Shown here one piece after another: positions 9,745 to 21,300 of a DNA stretch of 64,000 bases. Position numbers and translations under genes: made by a program. The stretch is from Salvia splendens (Eukaryota > Streptophyta > Magnoliopsida > Lamiales > Lamiaceae), in contig NC_056052.1 in NCBI RefSeq assembly GCF_004379255.2, positions 7,502,001 to 7,566,000 of the forward strand. The letters run 5' to 3'. The stretch's first letter is position 1. Every line of letters starts with the position of its first letter. The notes beneath the pieces are model-generated. The model saw only the letters and a list, made by a program, of their open reading frames with translations. It made no database searches and was not told the DNA's origin.

Positions 9745-11595
9745 GAGCACCCGCATCGGCGTCTCGATACGGGCTTGGTCTCATCCCGGCGAAACGAGAC
9801 CTCATCGAGACGCCTATGCGGGTGTTCCGTCGTGTCTCGTAGCTCAGGGGGGAAGGGCCGGTGGCAGGCTGTCTCGCCACGCGCGTCAGCCACGTGGCGA
9901 GCAGCGGTTGGGGCGTGACGTCCACTCGCCGGCTCTGCGAGTGGGCGTCTTTTTTAGGCTATTTTTATTTTTTTTAATCTAAAAAATAAATATATAAAAA
10001 ATAAATAAAAATTTGACTTTTTTTTACTGTTTTTTTTGCATATTTTTTTTCTTTTTCTTTTTTCCCACATTCATCTACAAATAACTCAATTCCTCCACCA
10101 TTTTTTCCACACACAAACACTACACTCTAACAAACACTATCATATCATCTTTCTTTCCTCTCCAATTTCTGTAAAAATGTCCGGTAACGGAAACTCCGGC
10201 GGCGAGGGTGGCGGCTACGACTTCAACGCGTTTGTCGACTAGGGGAGCATGTACAATGTTTTGGGTGCTTCAGGTTTCGGTTCGTCACCGTCCACCCAAG
10301 GCTCGGCGACGCCGGCGTACCAACCACCATCTTTTCCAGTTGATGCATACTATCGTCCCTCAGGTCCGAGGAGCACGCAAACGCAGGGATTATCCCAAAT
10401 TAGGGAGGATACTCCGGAGGAACACACTTTGGAGGCGGTGGAGGGTGGTGAGGATGGCGGCCGTCATCCATACACACTAGCGGAGATGATGCTTCACTTC
10501 GAAGCTTGGGTCAGCACGTCGAACGATCCCATCCTCGGGAATCAACAAACCCGCAAGTGTTTTTGGGATAAGGTCACCCAAGTATACAACGCAAAAAAGC
10601 CGAAGGGGGCCTTCAGCCACAACCAGAAGATGCTTCGCGCTCATTTTGAGCCAGCTGACAGAGATGTCAAAAGATTTTGTGGGATCTACAAGAGGAAAGC
10701 GGAGCAATACCAAAGCGGAGCCAGTGGGCCGACATTCTTAGAGCGGCTTTGCGAGTCTTTAAATTCTACACAAAAAAAGAGTTCAAATTTTCCGATGTTT
10801 GGGAAGCGGTCAAACATCTTGATAGGAGGGCTGGCGGTGTCGATTCCAGCAAGGGCTCGAGCTCGAAACGCACGAAGCATACGGCGGGTGGCCAATACTC
10901 GTCTAGTGATGGCGGGGAAGGCAATGCCTCACAAGAGGTTGAGTTCCCGACGTCCGATGCAGGAGGCTCCTCCGGTACACGACGTCGGTCGCAAGGGAAC
11001 AAGGCGGCGAAGACGGCTAGAGGGAGGGGTAGGGGTCGAGGCAAATCAAGTCAGGCGGGCTCCCAAGGGCGCCGTGCTCCCTAATGTCCATGTACTTCAC
11101 CGCCACGATGGCTGACACTTCCTGCATGACGCCTGCCCAATATCAAGCACATCTTGCCGGCATTGAGTATCTGGCAAGTCAACTTGGTATTCCACCTCCA
11201 TCTAGCTTGGGTGCACCGCCACCGCTTTCGGGGGATGATTCGCCGGCGGAGTAGTTTTTATAATTTAAGTGTGCAATTTTTAATTTCTAGTATTTTAAAT
11301 TATGTCTTTTTTTATTTTTTTTAAGATTTTAATTAAGTGTTTTTTTATTTTTTTAGGATTTTAAATTGTAATTTTCTTTTATTTAATCAAGTGTGTTTTT
11401 ATTAATTGAATTTGTTGGAAATAAAAATAAAAAATGAAATTGAATGAATAGTTAAGGGATGAGATGGTTTAGAGATGGAGGGATGCATGTGATGTCTCTT
11501 AGTTAAGAGATGGGGTAAAAAGTGCAGTGGGGCCCATGAATAGTGAAGGGATGAGACAGTTAAGAGACGGTATTGAGACAGGGATGCGGATTGCC
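9745..11595 (+). mobile_element. PIF/Harbinger-type element carrying Myb/SANT-like ORF only
   Basis: It starts GAGCACCCGCATCGG and ends GGGATGCGGATTGCC. The flanks are TAA (shared with the preceding element) on the left and TTA on the right. It encodes a Myb/SANT-like protein and no transposase. Its 3' 180 bases (from AATAGTTAAGGGATGAGATG on) are nearly identical to those of the transposase-type elements at 8869 and 59413, so all three appear to belong to one family despite different cargo. It directly abuts the element at 8869-9741. Confidence 0.85.
10177..11084 (+). pseudogene. Harbinger-type Myb/SANT-like ORF1 (broken)
   Basis: The reading starts at ATG 10177 (MSGNGNSGGEGGGYDFNAFVD), meets an in-frame TAG at about 10240, and continues in the same frame through the domain with LAEMMLHFEAWVSTSNDP, QQTRKCFWDKVTQVYN and RAHFEPADRDVKRFCGIY. 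A frameshift near 10725 moves it to the next frame (ADILRAALRVFKFYTKKEF, FSDVWEAVKHLDR), followed by a Ser/Arg/Gly-rich tail ending at 11084. This is the layout of the Myb/SANT-like accessory protein of PIF/Harbinger elements, which in studied systems binds the transposon ends and helps import the transposase. One stop and one frameshift make this copy non-coding. Confidence 0.75.
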
Positions 11596-11638
11596 TTAGT
11601 AACTCTCCCTTTGAAGTTTATCATCATTTAATGATTCA

Positions 11639-12385
11639 TTATTTTGTTGCCTTATTCATCCCCTCATAAAATGTGTGATGTATTTCTATATCCGCCATAC
11701 GATGGTTTGGGCATGCATCCAAAAGACGCATATACTTCGCCCAATAATCACTCAAGGGTTCATCATACCCTTGCTTCACACTGGTTATCTCTCTCTTCAA
11801 AGCACTCGTCTTCGATGACGGAAAAAATTCGCCCAAGAACGCTGACTTGAAATCGGCCCAACTCTCAATGGAGTTAGGGGGCAGACGCATGAACCAGGTG
11901 TTGGCTTCCCCTTTTAGGATGAACGGCAGAGCCTTCAATCTGTAATCATCCTCGGTCGCCCCTGTCGGCCTTCTCTGTGCCCTACAAATCTTACAGAACT
12001 CATGAAGGAATTCGTAGGGGCCTTCATAGCTCTTCCCACAGTACGTGGGTAGAATTGCAATAACATGGGGCTTCACATCACAAGCCGTCTGTCCTGGGGT
12101 GACAACTATAGATTGCGGCGGTTCTCCTTCGGTATGCGCGTTCAACGTCCCTATCTCTGGGTCTTCATCCATCTGGGCAGCCATTCTCCTTGGGTTACCC
12201 TCCAATTGTAGCACCGGTTCTGGTATTCCTCCTTCTATGGTGTCCTGCTCTTCGTCACTACTCGTGCCTAAGTCAGACATGGCTGTCGACAGGCCAGAAC
12301 GAGTGGTCACAAGTATAGTTCCTCGTTGGAGTATCTTTGGTCTCCAATGGTCAGAAGCCGAGCTGCTTCTCATAAACTGAAACAA
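11639..12385 (-). pseudogene. Gypsy gag N-terminal part
   Basis: A 248-codon open frame holds a Retrotrans_gag-type capsid region (LKALPFILKGEANTWFMRL, SWADFKSAFLGEFFPSSK, LSDYWAKYMRLLDACPNH). It starts about 75 bases after the primer-binding site. The frame stops after NKATK, in a place where gag should continue, and the sequence is lost at 11599. No zinc knuckle is preserved. Confidence 0.8.
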
Positions 12386-12459
12386 AAAGAAAGTGAAAAA
12401 TTATACACAATTAATACGCCAAAGTATCACACACAATAACAGTTAATAACGCCATTCAT

Positions 12460-12476
12460 CCCCGGCAACGGTGCCA
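12460..12476 (-). other. tRNA primer-binding site
   Basis: The minus strand reads TGGCACCGTTGCCGGGG two bases after the LTR. This resembles the 3' end complement of plant tRNA-Asp (TGGCGCCGTTGCCGGGG), the usual primer site of Athila and related gypsy elements, with one difference. Confidence 0.75.
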
Positions 12477-12478
12477 TT

Positions 12479-13972
12479 TGATGAGCGAACTGCATGTGTC
12501 GTGTAAAGCGAGGATGTATCCTACTGATCAGGATAGAAACCCCAGCTAAGCCTGAACCTGGCTATCAAAGAAATTCCTCAACCCACTTCTACTGATTAGT
12601 ATAGTGGAGGTAAGGGTCGAATCCCACAGAGATGATGCGTTTTGGTAATTGTGGTGATATTATGGAAGGGTTTGGTTAGCTACCACGCTTGGGTTGAGAT
12701 TCTACCTAGACGGGAATTAAAGGGTGTACTCTACTGACTGGGTGGCGTGAAAGTGAACGACATGTGGCTGTGTACGTGAGAGTGGGGGACAAGGTGTTTC
12801 AGGGCCATGTGGAAAGTAGATAGTTACTATAAAAGGCTAACGGAATATAAGAGAATAAGAGGTAGTTAGGAGTCTGCACTGTCAGGTCTGTAGGGTACCA
12901 GCATGAAAAGCAAAGGACAAAAGCAAAAAGTAACTAAAAAGTAAAAGTGGTCCCAAACTTGGATGTGGATGTTATCGTCTTCAACAAGTATGCAGAAATC
13001 AAACAAACTCAGATTCCATGAATAACATTTGCAGATTAACAACTTCACAATTCAGATCCACAAATTAACACCAGAAAATTCGAAGATGAAACAAGCGAAA
13101 TCAAGATCTACACATACTGGATGACATGCAAGGTGGCAGAATCACGTAAATCAGATCTCGCACTTAAACACTTCAGAAATTAGATCTAGGCAGCAACTTA
13201 ACTAACAAACACAGATCGAACAGCTCCAAATGAAATCATGCTTTTAACACTTAGAAATTACCGCAACAGCTAGATCTAAGCTACCTAGGCAGAATGAAAC
13301 AGAATCGAACCAAAAGAAATGCATAAAAACAACTTCATTGCATAAAAGGCGTTTGGATCTAAACGAAACACTTCAAAAGCAAACGGAAACTGAAAGTGCA
13401 ACAGATCCAACGTAAGGAAACAAGTAAAGATTAACTAAGAAAGCAAATAAAGATTGTTTTTGCCACTCCGGGCGATGAAACTGCTACTACTACGGAACAA
13501 CTGGCTAGAATGATGGAAGGCGAATCTCTGGCAGACTGATGGAACTTCAGGTGACCATGGTTGTGGCGAGGAATGAGAAGAATGTAGGACGATGCTGAAG
13601 GAACTGATCTACCGAGAGAGAATACTCTCACTAAGTGTGAATGTCCATCCCATTTTTCTCTCCAAGTGGCTTCCTTTTATAGGGAGGCCTGCCCTTGATT
13701 TTTAGGGTAGACCCTCTTCGTGAAATGACTCTTTTGCCCTTGTTTGTGGTTGATCCTTCCCAGCAATCCTTCTTCTCCATCTCGAGCCTTTTTTTTTGCA
13801 TGCATCCTGATCAGTATTGCACCCTTCTTGTGCTCTTTTCACCTGAGTTATCCGAAACCTTTCCTTCTGACTGGAACCCTTTCCCTGCAGACTTTAGCAA
13901 CTGTTTTGCAGATATAATCCAAATTATGCACATATACTGACCAGTAACCAAGACCTAGAATGCGACTTATCA
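12479..13972 (-). repeat. 5' LTR of the second gypsy element
   Basis: The LTR runs from TGATAAGTCGCATTC (right end) to CGCTCATCA next to the primer-binding site. A TATAAAAG box lies near 13675 on the minus strand, matching the other LTR. Confidence 0.82.
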
Positions 13973-14039
13973 AGCAACAACCTTTATTATGATGTGGTAT
14001 AGTTGGAAAAAGAAATTTCTTAGTCATGAATCGAAATCA

Positions 14040-14370
14040 ATATAGGAAACTTCATATATTTGTTGGAGGGAATTCAGTCACGTAGAGAAGCAAGAAGCAT
14101 AAGGTTGTTGCATTATATAGTATTGAAACTGAGTTTCGAAGTGCGTAAAGTGTGAAACTGAGTTTTAAATTGTTTTGTGATAATAAGACATCCATCAACA
14201 TTTTGGAGAACCTAGTACAACATAATAGAACCAAACACATTGAGGTGGGACACTTTGTCAAAGAGAAGATCAAGACTGGTATTGTGGAATTAACTTTATT
14301 ACGTTTAAAAGAGCAGTTGATCGATATTCTTACTATAGCAGTGAATACCAAAAGTTCTGAAGTTGTGTTG
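14040..14370 (+). pseudogene. Copia RNase H remnant
   Basis: Degenerate relative of the RNase H at 22528-23174: a stretch like VTWRSKK near 14080, then [27 protein letters not shown] and EQLIDILTIAV, which correspond to [25 protein letters not shown] and DQLADILTKAI in the younger copy. It is cut on its left side by the gypsy LTR and on its right by a Stowaway-like end (CTCCCTCCATCCC at about 14372). Confidence 0.8.
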
Positions 14371-14891
14371 TACTCCCTCCATCCCATGTTAATCGCACTT
14401 TTCTGTTTCGGATCGTCCCGAACTACGTACCCTATTTCTATTTTAAATAAGAATTAAAATATTTAATTAATAGTATAATATAGTTAAGTGTTCTTTTAGA
14501 ATATTATAGATGGATATAAATCATAGATATACATCTAATTAAATTGATACGAATCCTAGATATACATCTAAATTGATAGATTAGATTTCTTTCACCCAAT
14601 ATGCAGGGTCTTCTAATTCCTCATATGTATCAAATTTATATTATACTTCATACCATATTAGTAACACATAAAACATACTATGAAACACATATCATAAAAT
14701 GTATTACAGACTAATATGCCTCTATTGACCAACAAACAAGAGTTATCAAATTATAAGTGACAACATAAAATGATTGGTAAATTATAGAAACTAATAATAT
14801 AAGTTCGGATTATTAATAAAGATTGGTACTAACTAATCATGCCCGGCCGCGAGTGTTGAAACGCGTATACAAAGATATGAAATAAAGCATA

Positions 14892-16597
14892 TTAATTATA
14901 GAAATTTCCTAGGGCTCCCTTTTGGGAAATATTACTATGAGGAATAATATCTTGCAAGAGTCCATATTCGTGAAATTGTTGCAGCTGGAGCTGATGATTA
15001 TACAAATTAAAGCTAGTCCCACCATAGAGGTGAGGCATTTGGAGCAAGAGTTCTGGAGGAAGGGCAGGGCCCACCAACGTCGTATATGGCCCGAATAATC
15101 CGCGGAGGGTTGCCGGAATGTGGTGGTTGTGCTGCCCCTCATACGTGGTGATCACGATTGAAGGGTCTTGGAACGATCTCTCCACACGTTTTTTCACATT
15201 GCATTTCTGCGTCGTGCACCTATAGTAGCTTCTGCGACATATATTTTAAATATAAAATGATCAAAAGGCTCAAATTATATAAAATGGTGAAATAAAATAC
15301 TAGAACTCAAGAAACATGAACTTATAATTATACTCTTGTATCCCACATTTGGTTGTTTCCCATCTTCATTTTATTTCTCGTGTTCTATCTTAATTTTGTA
15401 ATAGTATAATTATTAATTAGAATTCATAATATCTTGTTAGGGCATCAAATTCTGAAGTTAATAATTACAATTCTATATTTATAAGTAATAAATGTTATAC
15501 TTTATTATAGTAGTAGACATTGGTAGTACTTAGTAGAATAATTAACCAAGCATGCAAAAGATCTTCATTTAAATAAAAACGTGATTTATTATTCATTGCA
15601 CCAGAATTTGATTTTTAACTAAAGTTTGGGAAAAAGATAAAGTGGTGATCGTGATAATGAAGGAATAATAAGTTTCTAGAAAAGGTTTGGACTATTACCA
15701 TGACTTTGTTATAAAAAATAGTGTTCACATAAATCAGAGTTTGCCTTCACACTACACATACAAACTAATTAATTAAATACACACCAATCATAATTTAACT
15801 ATTAACTAAAATAAAATAACTAGCCAACCTTCATAATTTCTTGCGTTCGCATTCAACCGTTGTGAAAAAAACTCCAAAATTAGTAGTAGAATAAACTATA
15901 CTGGAGCCTTAAAAATGATACAATTAAAATTATATTAACCTTGGATAAGGGCTGTTTTTGACAGCCTTCTGCCCATATTTTCTCCATTTATATCCATCTT
16001 CTAAATGATCAACTTCACTCTTTGTCATGAAAGCAAATCTTGGCTGCCTTTCCTTTTGCTCTCCTTTTTTCTTCCCTTTGCTAACCCTTTTGTAAAATTA
16101 CAAATATAAGCATTATTAGTGTGTGTGAGTTGGCTAAGCGGTAAAAGGGTTAATGTTGGAGGCCAAAGGTCACATGTTCAAATCCTCGGCAACTCAAAAA
16201 CAAAAAAAATATAATCATGAAATAAGCTATACTTTGTCTGATCAATTATATCCATATTCCATAGATAGTAGAAAGAAAAATATATAAAATAAACATACTC
16301 TTTCTTGGAGTTTTCTTGATGTTTAACAATGGAGGATTCCTTCTCTTTCTTACTCTTACTAGAGTCGGAGGAGGAGGAGATGGAAGAGTTGGGTGTGGCC
16401 GGGGTTTCTCTTCCACCGGCCGCCTTCTCCTCCTCTTTGGAGGGGCCATAGGTGGCGGAGAGGGGATTGTCATTGGTGGGCCCATGCAAGATCTCGGTGA
16501 AGCTCATGTATGGCAAGGGATCGAACATTTCGAGGTGACCGTCACCACCGGAATAGGGGACGGTGGCGGCGTCCCGGTAGCATAGACCTTGAGACAT
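14892..16597 (-). CDS. WRKY transcription factor, group IIc (WRKY28/71/8-like)
   Basis: Three exons on the minus strand: 16597-16299, 16086-15940 and 15231-14892, which join in frame to 261 residues with GT-AG introns. The donor after exon 1 is GTATGT, and intron 2 falls at the classical WRKY position after the PYPR codons. The DNA-binding domain has WRKYGQK at residues 134-140 and a zinc finger C154-X4-C159-X23-H183-X-H185. The motif [15 protein letters not shown] is typical of the WRKY8/28/71 clade of group IIc. WRKY proteins bind W-boxes (TTGAC) and regulate defence, senescence and development. The N-terminus is Ser-rich (residues 65-95). Intron 1 contains a SINE-like insertion. The start at 16597 is the first Met of an open exon. 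The family is sure; the exact orthologue is inferred. Confidence 0.93.
16125..16209 (+). repeat. tRNA-derived SINE-like fragment in WRKY intron 1
   Basis: Polymerase III-like boxes are present: A box TGGCTAAGCGG at 16131-16141 and B box GTTCAAATCC at 16176-16185, about 35 bases apart, followed by an A-rich tail. It does not fold into a full tRNA, so I call it a short tRNA-related SINE head. Confidence 0.6.
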
Positions 16598-16892
16598 TTG
16601 AGGTGTGGAGAGTGAAAATAGAGAGAGGGTTTGGTTTGTCTCTTTATTTAAAGCTTTGACAAGGAGAAGATTTTGGTTGAGCTTTAGAATTGCATGTTTG
16701 TTAATTTATATATTATCGGTAGTTTGATTTTTCTAACCTCTTATTATTTTATTCTTGTATACTGTGTAACAACATATCGTTCACATGTTGATTCAATATT
16801 TCTAACTATTTTTTATACTCCCTATATTAAGAGCTTATTTGACATAGTCGATTTCCCAATACATGGCGCACAGGATGTGATCATGTGCTAAC

Positions 16893-17083
16893 TACTCCTC
16901 TATCCTCTACAAATATGGATTTTAAGATAATCGTAATAGAAAAATAGAAAGAAAAGTATGTTAGTGGAAAATAAGTTTAACCTCATTAAAGAGATTAAAA
17001 AAATTTCTTAAATAGGAAGTTTTCATTTTTAAGGGATGGAAAAAAAAGAAAATAATTTATAATTTTAGAGGACGGAGAGAGTA
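16893..17083. repeat. Stowaway-like MITE
   Basis: Left end ACTCCTCTATCCTC and right end GAGGACGGAGAGAGT are inverted relatives of the CTCCCTCCGT ends of plant Stowaway MITEs. It lies about 300 bases upstream of the WRKY start. The stretch 17084-17697 shows nothing else recognisable. Confidence 0.55.
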
Positions 17084-17767
17084 TTTAATTCTAACTACTA
17101 ACTACGTCAACATACAGTTTATGTTATAGATGTCAACACGAAGGTACGTATTTGTATGTCAATTAAATTTTTATTGATATACAAATGTCTTCGTATTGAA
17201 ATTATTATAATATAGACTCTAGAAGTAATTAGTAGTAAGCAATTTAAAATACTAGTTAACAACTATACATAGATATATACATCAATTTAAGAAACATTGC
17301 GACTTGCGAGTCACATTATTAGAGGATTCATAGTGACAAAAAAAAAGTTCCGGGCGTCCAACATTAAAAATTATGTGAATATTATAAAATGATCAAATTA
17401 AAATTCATGTAATAATGAACTAAAATAGAATATTTAGTGTGTTTCTATGAGATGTGGGTAGATCGTAACCGGATCCACTTGCCACGTTTTCTATGACTAC
17501 AATTTTTTCCATTTTAGCTGCTGCTACCAATCAATCCGACTACCCTAAAACATAAATAAATCACACTACACCTTTTGGTATCACATGTGTGTATTGTTGA
17601 TATTTGGAGTACTAAGTTATACACTAATAACAAGTCAAAGATTTATCATGACGGGTGAGATAGTTGGATTTAATCCCATTTTTAGTGTTTTACTTAGTAA
17701 CTACTCTCTCCGTTCATTCCGTTAATTGTTAATGGAACCGTTTCTTTTCAACATAAAGATTTAAAAC

Positions 17768-17977
17768 TGTTGGAAGATCTTCGAAATATCCTGCACAATC
17801 AAGGAGAGGATTACACGGAATCAATCAACGGAAACCAATCACACAAAGTTAGGAAGATATTATACACCTTACCATACTTATGAATTGCCTTGTATAGTTC
17901 TTCCTAGGCTTATATTAACTGTGTACAATTCATTGTGAATAACATACAAGAAATTATCCCAATACTCTATTTCTACA
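17768..17977 (+). repeat. Copia A 5' LTR
   Basis: 210 bp, begins TGTTGGAAG and ends TTCTACA, directly followed by the primer-binding site; nearly identical to 23187-23396. Confidence 0.93.
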
Positions 17978-17989
17978 TGGTATCAGAGC
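17978..17989 (+). other. Copia A primer-binding site
   Basis: TGGTATCAGAGC is the standard initiator tRNA-Met primer site of plant Copia elements and abuts the 5' LTR. Confidence 0.9.
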
Positions 17990-18196
17990 GGGTCGCCGAC
18001 TGTGGGTCAAATTTAACTGACCCAGCAGTATATCTGGGCCGAAACCGAAAAAATGACTGACCCAGCAGTATATCTGGACTTAAAAATTTGGGCCAAGTGG
18101 TCCAACCGATCAAAAAAAAAAATTGGGTCGATTGTCCAATCGATTAGAAAAAAGTCCAACCCCTCCAAGGTTCACCTTAAAGGGTTTGAGGGAGGG

Positions 18197-18336
18197 TGTT
18201 GGCAATTGAAACTAAAAATATAACATATAACTGTCCCACATCGGTGTCAAGATAAAACTGAAACTAGTATATAAGTCTCATGGGCCCCTCCTCCTATTAC
18301 CAATTGGTTTTAGGATGGAACCCATGGATTTCTACA
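18197..18336 (+). repeat. LTR of nested element B, left copy
   Basis: 140 bp, TGTTGGCAATTG...GATTTCTACA, with a polypurine-like run (GGGTTTGAGGGAGGG) just upstream, so it looks like a 3' LTR on the + strand. It is followed by GAGTC (18337-18341), the reverse complement of the GACTC next to the right copy. It contains TCCCACATCGG, a motif common in small plant LTR elements. Confidence 0.88.
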
Positions 18337-21300
18337 GAGTCTTCCTACTAGCCGTTGGTATCTTCCTCGGTCTGTTGACGGTGCTCCCTTGATTATTTGA
18401 AGGCCGTGATTCTGAACCATGGGAGTATCTGTCGGTTTGCGTTCTAGCATCCCCATTTCCGTCAAGAGATCAAGAACATACTTCCGTTGGCTAATGAAGA
18501 TCCCTTTTTCCGGATCTGAGTACCTCAATCCCAAGAAAATACTTGAGATCTCCTAGATTCTTCATCTCAAATTCCGCAGCCAAATGTCCCTTGAGATCGT
18601 TTATTTCCTCTGCATCATCCCCGGTAATAATCATATCATCTACATAGATTATGAGATAGGTAATCTTTTCTCCTCTTCGTTTGATGAATAGAGTGTGATC
18701 TGAGTTACTCTGTCTGTAGCCATATCGTTTCATTACTTCCGTGAACCTCCCGAACCAGGCTCTCGGGGACTGCTTCAACCCATATAGAGTCTTCCTTAAC
18801 TTGCATACCTTGCCTTGCCCAAATTCCTCTGTGAAGCCAGGTGGAGCCTCCATATAGATGGGATCCTTCAATTCCCCATGAAGGAAAGCATTGGTGACGT
18901 CATACTGATGTAGTGGCCAATCTTTGTTTTCTGCTACCGAGAGCAAAACCCGCGTACTGTGTTCATTTTCGCAACAGGAGAGAAGGTTTCGGAATAATCC
19001 ACCCCCTGAGTTTGCGTATATCCTTTTGCCACTAATCGCGCCTTATATCGCTCAATGCTCCCGTCTGGTCTCCGTTTGATTGTGAAGACCCATCTGCAAC
19101 CAACTGTGTGTTTTCCTTCAGGTAATGGGCTCACTTCCCAAGTACCGTTTCGTTTCAGTGCACTCATTTCAACGAGCATGGCTTCCTTCCAGTGCTTGAT
19201 TTTGAAAGCTTCTTCAAAGGTTCTAGGAATCTCTTCTTCACACAGTGCTGCATGGAATGCACGTGCCATTTTGGACAAGTTGGCCTCGGCAAAGTTGGCC
19301 ACAGAGTATCTCCTTCTCCTCTCTCTAGGTTCTGGGGAGTATTTCTTGGGGGGAATTCCTCTCGTACTTCTTGGAGGGAGTACATATTGCCCGGTGTCCT
19401 GATCAATAGCAGTATCTTCTTCTTCCTCTACTTCTGTACCAGGTGAGTCAGGAATAGTATCTGAACTTTCATGATTCGGACTAGATATTACCTCGGATTC
19501 CGTTACGGTTGGATCAGAGGAGCGCGGCGGAAGCGTTGTCGGGATCGTCTCTGCAGGCGAGATAGGCTCAGGAACAGTGCCAGCTTGCCCTGTTGGATCT
19601 GAATCAAAGTTACTTGGCACATACCACCGAAGGGAGTCATTTTCTCGGGTCTCCCCCTGTCTACCACTCTCCCCCTGAGTCCCGAGGTGGTATAAGAATT
19701 CGGTTTCAAGGAAATTGCAGTTCATGGTGGTAATGATTCGTTTGGTTTTGGGGTCATAACAGCGGTAGCCTTTCTGGTTAATCCCATATCCCATAAACAC
19801 GCATTTAATCGCACAAGGGGAAAATTTACTTCTTTCATGCTTGGGAACATGGACATAAACGGAACAGCCAAAGATTTTTGGTGGTAAGGATAGGGCAGAG
19901 GGAATTTTGGTTAGCGTGGAAAGGTGATCTAGGGGTGTTTTCCGGTTAAGGATTTTAGTGGGGAGTCGATTGAGGAGGTAGATTGAGGTGGCTACGGCTT
20001 CAGGGCCAAAAAGTTGGTAGTACTTTTGAGTCAAATAGAAGGGCTCGGGTCATTTCAAGGATGATGCGATTTTTTCGTTCGGCTACCCCGTTTTATTCTG
20101 GTGTGTGGGAGCAGGAAGTTTGGTGTACTAACACCCATTTTCTTCAAAAATTTTTGTCATGGAACTGTTTAGAAATTCCCCCCATTATCGGAACGAAGGA
20201 TTTTGACAAATGTCTGAAATTGAGTTTGAACCATTTTATAAAACAGCACAAATTTGTCATAAACTTCAGATTTGTGTTTCATAAAATAGACCCAAGTAGT
20301 TCTACTGCAATCGTCAACAAATATCACAAAGTATTTAAAACCGGAACTAGTTCCTATAGGCGCTGGGCCACACACATCAGAGTGAACCAGGGAAAAAACA
20401 GTTTCAACACGAGTATCATTAGGTTTAAATGAGTTTCGGTGGCTCTTAGCCAAAACACATGCTTCACAAGAGAAATTCTTAGGAACATAAAGTTTAGGAA
20501 ATAAAGATTTTAAATAACCCGGAGAGGTATGTCCCATCCGTCGGTGCCAGAGCCAAGTATCCTGATTAGTTGACCCGTGAGCAAGCATCGTCGCACCGTC
20601 TCGTCGAGCAATCTCGTCCACAAAGTAGAGTCCACGACGTTCAGTGCCACGTCCAATAATCTTCCCCGTCCGGATATCCTGTAACATACAGAAGTTCGGG
20701 TGCATCAGTAGGGAACAATTTAAATCCCTGGTCACATGGCTTATAGACATCAATTTTTGAGACAATTTTGGGACATAGAGGCAATTTGGGATGTGAACAT
20801 TAGGAAAAATTTCTATAGTTCCCGCTCCTTCCACTGGTGTTACCCCTCCATTGGCAGTTTTAATATGTGATTTTGGTGTCTTATGAATCTCCAAGAAATC
20901 ATTCCTATCGTATGACATAGTGTCGGTTGCCCCACAATCGAAAATCCACCGCGTTTCATCAATTATATCCCCATCCCGGGCTTCCAAAGCATATGACAAT
21001 CTTTCTAGGGGTGCAAAGGGGTTTTTACTAATGATGGGGTCATTTCTGTAATTACTAGAAACTTGGGGCAGTTTTTCGGCAAAACCAAAAATTGAGGACT
21101 TAATAGCAACTTTCGATTTAACAGGGTTAGGATGTGCAAACCCTAACCCTTTACCTCCATTTTCTCCTCCGCCGTCCAATCTGAGCGACGCTATCATCGC
21201 CTCTGCTGTTCTCGCCCCACCGCCGCCGTTCTCGCCTCGTCCGCCACCGCCGGTTGGGAGACCGCCGGTGTCCGTCCTCTTCTCCTGAACGACCGATGTC

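Larger units (their letters stand above)
11599..13972 (-). mobile_element. 5' end of a second gypsy element (LTR, PBS, gag), truncated
   Basis: Read on the minus strand: a 1.49-kb LTR (13972 to 12479, starting TGATAAGTCG and ending ATCA), then a primer-binding site, a leader and gag. It stops at 11599 where the Harbinger element at 9745-11595 begins; pol and the 3' LTR are missing from this window. Its LTR is of the same family as the 3' LTR at 7275-8808 but in the opposite orientation. Confidence 0.85.

Noticed and set aside
16125..16209. tRNA gene in WRKY intron 1
   Set aside because: A and B boxes are present but no cloverleaf with a proper acceptor stem or anticodon loop could be drawn; called SINE-like instead. 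The same applies to 33890-33965 and 37661-37742.
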